A model generated the notes under the pieces. That model was not told the DNA's origin. It saw only the letters and a list, made by a program, of their open reading frames with translations, and searched no databases. A program made the translations under genes and the position numbers. Shown here piece after piece: positions 8,173 to 18,400 of a stretch of DNA of 53,340 nucleotides (the first letter of the stretch is position 1; every line of letters begins with the position of its first letter). The DNA lies in contig DAOSPF010000015.1 of assembly GCA_035374585.1 (NCBI GenBank), positions 1 through 53,340 of the forward strand. The letters are read 5' to 3'. This stretch comes from JAKPQD01 sp029572965. Lineage in GTDB: Bacteria; Bacteroidota; Bacteroidia; Bacteroidales; DTGW01.

Positions 8173-10359
8173 ATGATAAAAGAAGACTTATCACTCCAGG
8201 ATTATTTAAAAAAATACTTTGGGTTTACCAGTTTCAAAGGGAACCAGGAAGCTATCATCCGCAACTTGCTTGACGGGAATGATTCATTTGTGCTAATGCC
8301 CACTGGTGGGGGAAAATCGTTATGCTACCAGTTGCCAGCCCTAATCATGGAAGGTACGGCCATTGTCATCTCTCCGCTCATTGCGCTGATGAAAAACCAG
8401 GTAGATGCCATGCGTACATTTAGTGAAGAAGATGGCGTAGCTCACTTTCTCAATTCATCACTCAACAAAACACAGATAAATAAAGTTAAAGAAGATGTTC
8501 TGTCGCAAAGGACCAAGCTTCTCTATGTTGCACCCGAATCACTGACAAAAGAAGAAAACGTTGCTTTCCTCAAGCAAATAAAAGTATCATTTTACGCTGT
8601 TGACGAAGCTCACTGTATTTCAGAATGGGGACACGACTTTAGGCCAGAATACAGGCGCATCAGGCCAATTATAAACCAGATAGGCCATGCCCCAATTATA
8701 GCTTTAACCGCAACAGCAACCCCAAAAGTACAAAACGACATACAGAAAAACTTAGAAATGCTTGATGCTAAGGTTTTCAAGTCTTCATTTAACCGGGCCA
8801 ACCTCTATTATGAAGTCAGGCCAAAAATTGACCCTGCAAAACAAATTATAAAATTCATCAAAAGTAAAGGTTCAAAGTCTGGTATTATTTACTGCTTGAG
8901 CCGTAAAAAAGTAGAAGAGCTTACTGAACTTTTAAAAGTAAATGGAATTCGTGCACTTCCTTACCATGCCGGAATGGATGCGGCTACCCGTGCTACCAAC
9001 CAGGACAAATTTCTGATGGAAGAAGCTGAAGTCATTGTTGCTACCATTGCATTCGGTATGGGGATTGATAAGCCCGATGTGAGGTATGTTATTCACTACG
9101 ATATTCCTAAAAGCCTTGAAGGATATTATCAAGAAACAGGCCGGGCTGGCCGGGACGGAGGTGAAGGCCATTGTTTGACGTTTTACAAATACCAGGATAT
9201 CCAAAAGCTTGAGAAATTCATGCAAGGCAAGCCTATTGCTGAACAAGAAATAGGCAACCAGCTATTGCAGGAAACCGTATCGTATGCCGAATCATCGGTT
9301 TGTCGAAGAAAGTTTTTGCTTTATTATTTTGGTGAGGTTTACGAAAAGGACAACTGTGAAAACTGTGATAACTGCCTGCACCCAAAAACACAGTTTGAAG
9401 GACAGGAATATATTGAGCAGGTTTTGGAATGTATTCTTGCCGTAAAAGAGAAGTTTAAAGGTGAACATATTGCCAATATCCTGTCAGGCAATCTGACTAC
9501 AGCCATAAAATCTTATAAGCATAATAAGCTTGAGCTATTTGGTGTTGGGGCAGATAGAGACATAAAATTCTGGAATGGGATTATCAGGCAGATGCTGGTA
9601 AACCAATTTATTGCCAAAGAAATAGAAAACTACGGGCTTCTAAAAGTGACCGAAAAAGGACTGCAATATCTTGAAAAGCCTTATTCTATAATGTTTACCG
9701 AGGATCACGACTATGAAGTAGAAAACGAAGAAGACCAGGTGGTAATGGTTGGAAAAACCACCACTGTGGACGAAGAATTACTTCATATATTGAAAGACCT
9801 GCGAAAAAAAATAGCGAAGCAAAAAAACCTTCCGCCTTTTGTTATTTTTCAAGATCCTTCACTTGAAGACATGGCCATTCAATACCCAATTTCGGTAGAA
9901 GAACTGCAAAATATAGCCGGAGTTGGGGCTGGAAAAGCAATGCGCTATGGCAAAGAATTTGTTGAGCTTATCAAATCGTATGTAGAAGAGAAAGATATCA
10001 TTAGGCCCCAGGATATGGTGGTCAAATCTGTGGTGAATAAGTCGGGGCTCAAAGTTCACATTATCCAAAGTATCGACCGCAAGATGAACCTTGAGGATAT
10101 TGCTGCTTCCAAAAACCTCAGCTTACAAGAACTCATTACTGAAATTGAGGCCATTGTAAATAGCGGCACCAAACTCAATATAGACTATTACATCAACGAG
10201 ATACTTGATGAAGACCATCAGCAAGAAATATATGATTACTTCCGTGAAGCCGAAACCGAATCAATAGAAGATGCCCTTAGCGAATTAGGCACAGATGAAT
10301 ATAGCGAAGAAGAAGTAAGACTGATGCGAATCAAATTTATGTCAGAAATGGCAAATTAA
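8173..10359 (+). CDS. recQ: ATP-dependent DNA helicase RecQ
   Basis: A 3'-5' superfamily-2 helicase of about 728 aa for recombination and replication-fork repair. In order: motif 0 (FKGNQEAII), Walker A TGGGKS, motif II DEAH with the aromatic loop CISEWGHDFRPEYRR, and motif VI QETGRAGRDG. The RQC zinc cysteines follow (C-R-R-K, then C-ENCDNC), then winged helix and an HRDC domain at about 540-625 (LLHILKDLRKKIAKQKNLPPFVIF). An extra C-terminal helix-turn-helix (HTH_40-like) region follows, with an acidic tail. It is longer than the roughly 610-aa E. coli enzyme, as is usual in Bacteroidota. The frame opens at TTG 8149, but that codon lies in a promoter-like ATACTTTG, so the ATG at 8173 is preferred. 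Confidence 0.95.
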   Translation: MIKEDLSLQDYLKKYFGFTSFKGNQEAIIRNLLDGNDSFVLMPTGGGKSLCYQLPALIMEGTAIVISPLIALMKNQVDAMRTFSEEDGVAHFLNSSLNKTQINKVKEDVLSQRTKLLYVAPESLTKEENVAFLKQIKVSFYAVDEAHCISEWGHDFRPEYRRIRPIINQIGHAPIIALTATATPKVQNDIQKNLEMLDAKVFKSSFNRANLYYEVRPKIDPAKQIIKFIKSKGSKSGIIYCLSRKKVEELTELLKVNGIRALPYHAGMDAATRATNQDKFLMEEAEVIVATIAFGMGIDKPDVRYVIHYDIPKSLEGYYQETGRAGRDGGEGHCLTFYKYQDIQKLEKFMQGKPIAEQEIGNQLLQETVSYAESSVCRRKFLLYYFGEVYEKDNCENCDNCLHPKTQFEGQEYIEQVLECILAVKEKFKGEHIANILSGNLTTAIKSYKHNKLELFGVGADRDIKFWNGIIRQMLVNQFIAKEIENYGLLKVTEKGLQYLEKPYSIMFTEDHDYEVENEEDQVVMVGKTTTVDEELLHILKDLRKKIAKQKNLPPFVIFQDPSLEDMAIQYPISVEELQNIAGVGAGKAMRYGKEFVELIKSYVEEKDIIRPQDMVVKSVVNKSGLKVHIIQSIDRKMNLEDIAASKNLSLQELITEIEAIVNSGTKLNIDYYINEILDEDHQQEIYDYFREAETESIEDALSELGTDEYSEEEVRLMRIKFMSEMAN

Positions 10360-10961
10360 CTACGGTTACCCTCCATTTCCATCCTGTCAAGCTCTTTTTG
10401 ACTGTATTCGCAAAGTAATTCGAAATATGCAAAAAAATCTTTTTTCAGGCTTTGATAGTTTTTGTGCATCACATAAATAGCAAAAGCATTTTCCGGAGGC
10501 ATTGATGTACCCTTACTCATCCCGATTAAGACACTCTCAATTCCTTCGAGGGTGCGATATGACTGCAACCAACTGTTTTTTATAAAACCAGGCATTATCC
10601 GTCGCATCTCCAGCGGGATACTTTCCATATAATCATTTAACCAATCGTGGACCTGAGCTACATAGTCATCAAAAGGTATATCCGAAAAGTGATGCCATTC
10701 TGAAGCCAGAAAATGGTCATAAATTATATCGGTAACCACCCCGGCATGCTTACGGTACTTAGGTTGAAACAATAACTTATGCCGTTTTACAATCGGATGG
10801 GTATCTGTAAAGTAATCAATTTTTCTGTGCAACAATATCCCGCGTTGTACAAGCGTTGGATAACGTGTATGTTCTGCACCCTTTACATAGTCGGCAATAA
10901 AATTTCCCAGCCTTATTTCATTGCTATTCCCTGAGAGATATATGTGAGCCAGAAAATTCAT
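10356..10961 (-). CDS. Acyl-carrier-protein phosphodiesterase family protein (DUF479)
   Basis: A cytoplasmic protein of about 201 aa related to E. coli AcpH, which removes 4'-phosphopantetheine from holo-ACP. Family features are visible: MNFLAHIYLS at the start, GNFIADYVKG, RGILLHRKIDYFTDTHP, VVTDIIYDHFLASEW. The conserved Asp/His residues (HRKID, DTHP, DHFLA) fit an HD-like metal site. The frame continues nine codons upstream to 10988, but MNFLAHIYLS is the standard family start. The gene is convergent with recQ and their stop codons overlap by 4 bp (10356-10359). Family assignment is strong; substrate is inferred. Confidence 0.85.
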   Translation of the reverse strand: MNFLAHIYLSGNSNEIRLGNFIADYVKGAEHTRYPTLVQRGILLHRKIDYFTDTHPIVKRHKLLFQPKYRKHAGVVTDIIYDHFLASEWHHFSDIPFDDYVAQVHDWLNDYMESIPLEMRRIMPGFIKNSWLQSYRTLEGIESVLIGMSKGTSMPPENAFAIYVMHKNYQSLKKDFFAYFELLCEYSQKELDRMEMEGNRS

Positions 10962-11092
10962 TTTTTCATCCAAATCGTTATTATACAAATTTAAAGGTTT
11001 ATTTTCTGTTTCCAGCGAAAAAATCTAAGTATTTAAAAGCTTCCAAGCATGAAAATTCATAAATTTACTGTAATGAACCTAAATAAGGCGCT

Positions 11093-12430
11093 ATGAGAAA
11101 ACGCATTATCATCATCGGGGCTGCTGGTCGCGATTTTCACAACTTCAATATGTTGTTTCGTGACAATGAATTGACAGAAATAGTAGGGTTTACAGCAGCA
11201 CAAATACCAGATATTGATGGAAGAAAATACCCAGCAGAGCTTGCCGGAAAATTATACCCTGACGGGATACCCATTTTTGCCGAGAAAGAACTTCCTATGC
11301 TTATCAAAACCCTGAAAATAGATGAATGCCTATTTTCATACAGCGATGTATCATATTCCAAAATTATGTCTCTTGCCTCTGTTGTTAATGCAGCCGGAGC
11401 TCATTTTACCGTGGCCGGAACTACAAATACCATGCTGAAAAGCAATAAACCGGTAATTGCCGTAGGGGCTGTCCGAACAGGGTGCGGCAAAAGCCAAACT
11501 TCACGAAAAATAGCTGAAATAATTAATCAGAAAGGAATAAGAACAATTGCTATCCGACATCCGATGCCTTACGGTGATTTGGTAAAGCAAAAAGTACAAA
11601 GATTTGCATCCATAGAGGATTTGCAAAAGCATGAGTGTACAGTAGAGGAAATGGAGGAATATGAGCCACATATCATGCGCGGAATACCCATATATGCAGG
11701 CGTTGATTATGAAGCAATACTGCGTCAGGCAGAAAATGACCCCAAAGGATGTGATGTTATTTTGTGGGATGGTGGAAATAATGACTTCCCGTTCATTAAC
11801 CCAGATCTGATGGTAACCGTGCTGGATCCATTGCGACCGGGACATGAAGTTGCTTATTATCCTGGAGAAACAACATTGCGAATTGCCAACATAGCTATTA
11901 TCAATAAAATTGACTCCTCAACTCCCGAAAACGTAGAATTGGTAAAGAATAACATTGCTAAGGTCAATCCAAATGCTATTGTTATTGAAGCCAACTCACC
12001 AATAAGCGTTGAAAATGCCAATATTATTAAAAATAAAAGGGTATTGGTAATAGAAGATGGCCCAACGCTAACGCATGGCGAAATGAAAATTGGCGCAGGC
12101 ATTGTTGCCGCAGAAAAATTTGGAGCTTCAGAAATAATAGACCCCAGGCCATACCTGGTTGGGAAACTTAAAGACACTTTCCAAATTTATCCCAACATAG
12201 GGAAACTGCTTCCAGCCATGGGCTATGGACAACAACAACTGGCAGACCTCGAACAAACCATTAACAATACTGTCTGTGATGCAGTGATTGTTGGCACTCC
12301 CATTAACCTTGGCCGAATTATCAATATCAACAAGCCATACACGCGTGTTTCATACGAATTGCAGGAAATCAGTCATCCTGATTTAGAAACTTTATTAAAC
12401 GAATTTTTAAAAGAAAAACATTTTTACTAA
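11093..12430 (+). CDS. Cyclic 2,3-diphosphoglycerate synthase-like GTPase
   Basis: A 445-aa P-loop protein resembling archaeal cyclic-2,3-diphosphoglycerate synthetase and its bacterial homologues (COG2403, predicted GTPases). An N-terminal Rossmann-like segment at about 1-115 (RIIIIGAAGRDFHNFNMLFRD) precedes the P-loop GAVRTGCGKS (125-134). Then come IRHPMPYGDLVKQKVQRF, the acidic DVILWDGGNNDFPFINPD, and NKID-like VAIINKIDSS. The last 100 residues include the family's TLTHGEMKIGAG and IDPRPYLVGKL. Archaeal members make a thermolyte from 2,3-bisphosphoglycerate; the bacterial function is not established. It is followed by a ComM-type gene after 31 bp, so the two are probably co-transcribed. 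Confidence 0.75.
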   Translation: MRKRIIIIGAAGRDFHNFNMLFRDNELTEIVGFTAAQIPDIDGRKYPAELAGKLYPDGIPIFAEKELPMLIKTLKIDECLFSYSDVSYSKIMSLASVVNAAGAHFTVAGTTNTMLKSNKPVIAVGAVRTGCGKSQTSRKIAEIINQKGIRTIAIRHPMPYGDLVKQKVQRFASIEDLQKHECTVEEMEEYEPHIMRGIPIYAGVDYEAILRQAENDPKGCDVILWDGGNNDFPFINPDLMVTVLDPLRPGHEVAYYPGETTLRIANIAIINKIDSSTPENVELVKNNIAKVNPNAIVIEANSPISVENANIIKNKRVLVIEDGPTLTHGEMKIGAGIVAAEKFGASEIIDPRPYLVGKLKDTFQIYPNIGKLLPAMGYGQQQLADLEQTINNTVCDAVIVGTPINLGRIININKPYTRVSYELQEISHPDLETLLNEFLKEKHFY

Positions 12431-12461
12431 ACTTACAGAAAAATAACCCCAAACCAGACCT

Positions 12462-14000
12462 ATGTTAGTAAAAACATTTGGTAGTGCCGTACACGGAATA
12501 AATGCCACTACCGTGACCATTGAAGTGGACGTAAGCCAGGGCATCAACTTTTGTATCGTAGGATTGCCAGACTCTGCCGTTAAAGAAAGTCAACAACGCA
12601 TTGATTCTGCCTTGCGTGCCAATGATTACAAAATGCCAGGCCGCAAAGTAACTATTAACATGGCCCCGGCTGATATCCGCAAGGAAGGCTCTGCATACGA
12701 TTTACCTTTGGCTATAGGCATTTTGGCCGCTTCAGACCAAATAACCTCCGACAAACTCGATAAATACGTGATAATGGGAGAACTAAGCCTCGATGGAGGC
12801 CTGCAACCTATTAAAGGCGTGTTGCCCATTGCCATAAAAGCCCGCGAAGAAGGTTTTAAGGGTTTTATTTTACCCAAACAGAATGCCCGCGAGGCAGCTG
12901 TTGTTAACAACCTTGATGTTTATGGAGTAGAAACGTTGAGAGAGGTCATTGACTTTATGACCGGCCAAAAAGAACTGGACCCAATGGAGGTCAATACCCG
13001 TGAAGAGTTTTATGCCAATGTTTCCAATTATGACGTGGACTTTGCCGATGTCAAAGGGCAGGAAAACGTTAAACGGGCATTGGAAGTGGCTGCCGCAGGG
13101 GGACACAACATTATCCTCATCGGCCCACCGGGAGCTGGTAAGACTATGCTTGCCAAACGTATTCCAACCATCCTGCCACCGCTGACTTTGCATGAGGCAT
13201 TGGAAACTACCAAAATACATTCAGTAGCAGGCAAGATGGATCGCAACTCGTCCCTTATGACAGTAAGGCCTTACAGAAGCCCGCACCATACAATATCTGA
13301 TGTAGCCTTGGTTGGCGGAGGAACATTTCCTCAACCCGGTGAAATATCCCTTGCCCACAATGGCGTGCTTTTTCTTGACGAATTACCTGAGTTTAAACGA
13401 GCTGTGCTTGAAGTAATGCGACAACCTTTGGAAGACCGTATTGTCAGTGTATCGCGTGCCAAGTTTAGCGTTGAATACCCGGCAAGTTTCATGCTTGTAG
13501 CCTCAATGAACCCTTGTCCATGTGGTTATTACAACCACCCCGAAAAAGAGTGTATGTGTTCGCCCGGTATAGTGCAAAAATACCTCAACCGCATCTCCGG
13601 CCCCCTGCTCGACCGCATCGATATTCATCTGGAAGTTGTGCCAGTGCCATTTGAGAAGCTTTCAGAAAAACGAGCCAACGAAACCAGCAGCCAAATAAGG
13701 GACAGGGTTACTACTGCGCGCAAAAGGCAGGAAGAACGTTTTGCCGGCCAAAAAGGGACTCACTGCAACGCCCAAATGTCTTCAAAACAGCTTAGGAAAT
13801 ACTGCGAACTGGACTCTGCGTCGCAAGAATTGTTGAAAAATGCCATGCAACGCCTTGGCCTTTCAGCCAGGGCATACGACCGCATCTTAAAGGTATCTCG
13901 CACCATTGCAGACCTTGAAGGAAAAGAAAACATAGAATCGCACCACCTGGCCGAAGCCATACAATACCGCAGCCTGGACAGGGATGGATGGGCAGGATAA
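12462..14000 (+). CDS. YifB/ComM family Mg-chelatase-like AAA+ ATPase
   Basis: A 512-aa protein with the three-part ComM layout: an N-terminal Lon-S5-like domain (1-170, SAVHGINATTVTIEVDVSQG), a magnesium-chelatase-type AAA+ core (about 190-400) with Walker A GPPGAGKT (221-228) and FLDELPEF as Walker B, and a C-terminal Mg-chelatase domain. A CPCGYYNHPEKECMC segment supplies clustered cysteines typical of the family. In Vibrio cholerae ComM is a branch-migration helicase that aids integration during natural transformation. Together with dprA elsewhere in the window this is compatible with DNA uptake, but both are widely conserved. Confidence 0.9.
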   Translation: MLVKTFGSAVHGINATTVTIEVDVSQGINFCIVGLPDSAVKESQQRIDSALRANDYKMPGRKVTINMAPADIRKEGSAYDLPLAIGILAASDQITSDKLDKYVIMGELSLDGGLQPIKGVLPIAIKAREEGFKGFILPKQNAREAAVVNNLDVYGVETLREVIDFMTGQKELDPMEVNTREEFYANVSNYDVDFADVKGQENVKRALEVAAAGGHNIILIGPPGAGKTMLAKRIPTILPPLTLHEALETTKIHSVAGKMDRNSSLMTVRPYRSPHHTISDVALVGGGTFPQPGEISLAHNGVLFLDELPEFKRAVLEVMRQPLEDRIVSVSRAKFSVEYPASFMLVASMNPCPCGYYNHPEKECMCSPGIVQKYLNRISGPLLDRIDIHLEVVPVPFEKLSEKRANETSSQIRDRVTTARKRQEERFAGQKGTHCNAQMSSKQLRKYCELDSASQELLKNAMQRLGLSARAYDRILKVSRTIADLEGKENIESHHLAEAIQYRSLDRDGWAG

Positions 14001-14020
14001 ACAAATATTAAAAAAAGAAT

Positions 14021-14517
14021 ATGAAACTTAAAATAACACTTTTTACTTTTTTTGTCTTTCTTCATTTGATGTTTATTGGACAAAAACAATCAGTTCGCAT
14101 AGGCCCACCATGTCCCAAACAACAATATGAACCTTTATTTGTCATAGATGGTATAAGAATACCTCCAAGTGTTGGCTCCAAGTTCATGGATGAAAAAAAA
14201 GAAACTATTGATAGTCTTTCTCTTCAACCAGACTCAATATTTGATTGCAATGGAAAAGTAACAAACTTTGGTATAGTTCGGATTTTTACAAAAGATTCAA
14301 TAAATACAGGAGCTAAAAAGATTCAATTTTTAACAGATTATTACCTGAATTAAAAACTTTTGTTTCAAAGTTGATTGTTAACAACAATGTTGTTGATTGG
14401 GACGAAAAAACATATCATAAATTGATAAGCCTTAAACCTTGTGATATATTATCAGCAAAGATTCTTAACGAAAAAGGTAATTTTTGCGACAGAATACTTG
14501 AAATAAAAATTTTTTAA
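14021..14517 (+). pseudogene. Small secreted plug-like protein, frameshifted
   Basis: The first frame runs 14021-14353 (110 aa) with a signal peptide (MKLKITLFTFFVFLHLMFIG). A second open frame, open from 14317 and without a start of its own, continues to TAA at 14515 (RLLPELKTFVSKL ... RILEIKIF). Adding one base in the A5 run (14315-14319) or T5 run (14327-14331) joins them into one protein of about 165 aa (through KKIQFFNRLLPELK). PLFVIDGIRIP, LQPDSIFDCNGKVTNFGIVRIFTKD resembles the 'VIDG ... I ... GVI.I.TK' pattern of TonB plug domains, as in small plug-like proteins of Bacteroidota. Either a true mutation, a sequencing error in a homopolymer, or recoding. Neighbours are 20 and 16 bp away. 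Confidence 0.7.
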
Positions 14518-14533
14518 ACTTAATAACATTGCC

Positions 14534-15481
14534 ATGAAACCCAGATTAATCATCATCGCCATAGCTTTAGTAGCTATATGCAAAACTTCATTTAGCCAGG
14601 TTACAGAAGCTGAAGATAAGCTAAAGGTCCAAACAAAAGACACATTACAAGGTTGGCGCACCGGAGGCGTTTTGGGACTTAGTCTTGCGCAAACCTCATT
14701 GACCAACTGGTCGGCTGGCGGACAAAACTCCATGGCGGGTAATGGCATTCTCAGCTTTTTTGCCAATTATAAGAAAGATAAAACAGCGTGGGACAACTCT
14801 TTCGATTTTGGTTATGGCCTTCTAAAACAAGGAACAGACAAGGATTATAAAAAGACCGACGATAAAATTGACATTTTGTCCAAGTATGGTCACGAAGCAT
14901 TCAAAAATTTCTATTATGCGGCGTTGTTCAACTTCAAAACACAGATGACAGCCGGGTATAAATATCCGACGGACACAACAAAAGTGAAAATATCTGATCT
15001 GTTTGCCCCTGCATATGTTGTTGGGGCTCTTGGTATGGATTATAAGCCTAATGCTTATCTTAGCGTTTTTGCCGCCCCTTTAACAGCAAAAATGACCATT
15101 GTAAATAATCAAGCCCTCGCTGATGCCGGAGCTTTTGGGATGAAAGATGGTAAAAAGTCGAAAACCGAATTTGGCGGATATGTCAGGTTCATTTATTCAA
15201 AAAATGACTTTAAAAATGAGGCTTTGAAAAATGTTTCGTTCACAACCAAGCTCGACCTCTTCTCCAATTATGCGGAAGACCCTCAAAATATAGACGTAAG
15301 CTGGGAAACCCAAATCGCTTTCAAGGTAAACAAGTATATTTCTGTAAATGTCAATACCCACCTGTTATACGATGACAATATCAAAACCATTGAAAAAGAT
15401 GGCATAGGTCAGGATGTTGTGAAAGGTGCTAAAATACAGTTTAAAGAGATTCTTGGAGCGGGGTTCTCATATAATTTTTAG
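14534..15481 (+). CDS. DUF3078 outer-membrane protein
   Basis: A 315-aa exported protein with a signal peptide at about residues 1-21 (ending SFSQ). Then comes the DUF3078 pattern: WRTGGVLGLSLAQTSLTNWSAGGQNSMA, followed by alternating beta-strand segments with aromatic girdles (NSFDFGYGLLKQG, YYAALFNFKTQMTAGYKY, LGMDYKPNAYLSVFAAPL) and a terminal ILGAGFSYNF. This fits a small outer-membrane beta-barrel. The family is widespread in Bacteroidota and has no assigned function. It is last in the 11093-15481 directon and convergent with sprA, with an 18-bp gap. Confidence 0.85.
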   Translation: MKPRLIIIAIALVAICKTSFSQVTEAEDKLKVQTKDTLQGWRTGGVLGLSLAQTSLTNWSAGGQNSMAGNGILSFFANYKKDKTAWDNSFDFGYGLLKQGTDKDYKKTDDKIDILSKYGHEAFKNFYYAALFNFKTQMTAGYKYPTDTTKVKISDLFAPAYVVGALGMDYKPNAYLSVFAAPLTAKMTIVNNQALADAGAFGMKDGKKSKTEFGGYVRFIYSKNDFKNEALKNVSFTTKLDLFSNYAEDPQNIDVSWETQIAFKVNKYISVNVNTHLLYDDNIKTIEKDGIGQDVVKGAKIQFKEILGAGFSYNF

Positions 15482-15499
15482 CTTTATATCAAATTCTTA

Positions 15500-18400
15500 T
15501 TACTGTGCAATAACAAACCTCACGCTAAAGCCAAAGTCGGTGGCAATAGTCATAAATGAGCTGGATATATATGGATTGGTAAGGGCCCTGTCGTAGAACA
15601 GCCTAACAGTAAGCCTGTCGCTAAGCTGATAATCAGCAGTAAAGGAAATCTTAACATTAGTATTACCCTGCGTCAAAGAAGGAGCCACTCCATCATCCAG
15701 TTTTCGCATCACGTTCATGTCCTGACGGATAGAAACATCTGCCCGAAGATCGAGGTCGCTCTTGATAGGACTGGCGATAGCCCCTAAAGTAAGCATGGTA
15801 AGGGGTATATCGGGGAACCGATAACCGGCGCCAAATACATACTCTTTTCCATAACTTTCAATTAGCGAATAGTTCGATGTACCTAACATCAGCGAACGGT
15901 TCTTTTTGTATTCAGCTCGGGCAGTGATATTGTTTTTTAAGGTTACGTCAACACCAATCAGCGGGCTGAATTGCTCAGTAATAGATACCGAACCAACATC
16001 AAATTGGGGGACATAAAACCCGGTATTTCTATCACGAACGTAGCTATAATCAACCCTCGTATCATATTTTGAGTTGGTTGTATATGAACCAACATTATAC
16101 GTTGCCACATAAGCATGGGTAAGGTTTACAGATTGTGCATATTCGCCTACAATAGGAATATCAATTAATCCGTCATAATTGACACGCCAGTTAGGCCTAA
16201 TCATGCTCAATACAGGGAACAATGCCAATGTTTTTGAATCAAGCCCATATCCTCCGTAAGTAGAAAGGAATGCCGGAATTAAGGCTTGTTGGATTTTGCG
16301 ATTAAAACCAGGTTGCGTGCCAGTATCTAAACTATTGCCATGTCTGGCAATTATTTCCTGGTTGTTTTCATTTAATTTTTGGGCAGCAGTAATAGCCGCT
16401 TCTTTAAACTTATCGAAATATTTTGAATTGGCATAATTGTCTTTAGTCATATTTTCCCATGAGCCAAGGCTGATGATGGTCATGCTCATATTGCCTGACT
16501 TCATCGGGCGTGAGAACTGGCTGAGGTACAGCTGAATAGTATCGCTAAGGTTGCCGGTATAAAGATATGCAGCAGATATATTTTGGGTAAACGAATGGTT
16601 GCCTGTCAGGTCAACCCGGAGCCCCCTGAAAGGCTCGTAATTTACTCGCACATTAACAGATTGGGTCCTGTTTTTCAAGAGTGAGCCTGATAATAATTCA
16701 TTATTTGAAATCCATTCCTTGTGTACCATGCGTTCTACAAGAGAAGGAGCCTGTTCGCCCATAACAAACTGCCATCCCGGGGCATAATCCCCGCTCATGC
16801 CTAAATATTTTGAAGGACGAATATATCCCGGCAAAGCCGTACCTTCAGTCTGGGTATAAGATACAGATATGGTTTTTACACCCGTTGCAAGCCTCACAAC
16901 GTTGCGGGCAAGAAACATCAGCACATCCGGGCCAGCTTCTACTTTGCCTTCTACCACAATCTTGGCCCCAGTTACGTCTTTTTCAGGGGTAAAAATAAGC
17001 CTGTTTGGCGATGCCACTTCCATAGTACCTTTTACCTCGTTGCCTTTGCTGTCAGTTACCTTAATGGTTACATCTTCAGAACCCAGCTTGTGCGAAATGC
17101 TTTTAGCTTCTCCGGCTTTTAATGAAACCCCTTCTTTTTCAAAAGAAACCGTTTTCATTTCTTTTTCTTTCTCCTTTTGGGCACCTTTTCCACGTCTGTT
17201 GCCTGCATTCAAATCCCTGAGGAAAGCAACTTTATTATACAAAGTATTCAGGTTTAGTCCCGGGTTGATTTGTATGCTCCTCGAATTGGCAATATTATGG
17301 CCAACTTCAACGATTGCACCTTCTTCAGACTTCATAAATGGCTGGCGTTGCCATTCGTAAGTGCCGGAATACCTTGTAGATAAGCTTGTCCAGTCAAGTA
17401 ACGGCAATTTATTGACAGGTACAGTATAGGTAATATTAATCTGGTGCTTATAATTAATGTTTCGGCCTCCTTCTTTAATCTGCTTCCACACGTCATAGCG
17501 CGGGTCATTTTTATACTGTTTGTCCATTGTTTCGTCCCACTCTTCAATACGGGCAGCGTTTGTAGCCGAAAAATCAACTTTGATAGCCCTGGACAAATCA
17601 TAGCGGATATCGTACATACGGTTCCACAAAAAGCTTTGATCGATAGTCTTGGGCAATTCATAGCTGCGGTCGTTAAGGTTTTTGAGCTGCACCTCATGGA
17701 AATCATGGGTCATATTGGTCCTGAACGAAATGCTGGTAGGGGCATAATAAAAATTGATATCCCTTATCAGTTGGAATGCCTTTTTGTTCAGGAACGAAAC
17801 TTTCTTCAGCGGCATGATATTTTTGGGACGGTTATTGAAAATATAATTGAAGCCCCCTTCATGGTGATAATAGTTTTTATACTTTGTTGCATAATTGTAG
17901 GATTTGGTTTCGTTGTACCCGTAACTTACCGAGAAGTTGGCCGGGTCGTAAAAGCGCGGGGTCTTACTTGCCTTGTTGACCTTTACATTGGTGAAGCTGA
18001 AACTCCTGCGCAATGTATGATCAATCGCTTCTTTTCTGAGCTTGTCTTTTTCAGCCTGCGTTTTAGCGTTGTCAATAGCAGCCTGCAAAGGTATATCAGG
18101 GTCATAAGGATTATACTGTGGCAATATATCTATTTGAGAGTACGATGCATAAAAAGGGATACGAACCTGGGCTTTTTCGGGGAAAAACTTACCAAGCTCA
18201 AGGTCTGTTGAAGCATCTATTTGGTTGGTAGTTTCTTTAGCCCTGTCATTTACTTTCTTTTCAATACTTCCAAAACCAGGTTGCATTGTAGCCCCTGCAA
18301 TACGGATATTCCCAAAGTCGGCAAGCTTAATCTGGGCCCTGGCATTGGCAGCCCATCCGCCCTGATCACTAAAATCAGTAAGTCGCAATTCGTCCAACCA

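Noticed and set aside
17444..18211. 255-codon plus-strand frame inside sprA
   Set aside because: It is antisense to well-conserved SprA barrel sequence, and other long antisense frames occur along the same gene as a side effect of its codon usage.
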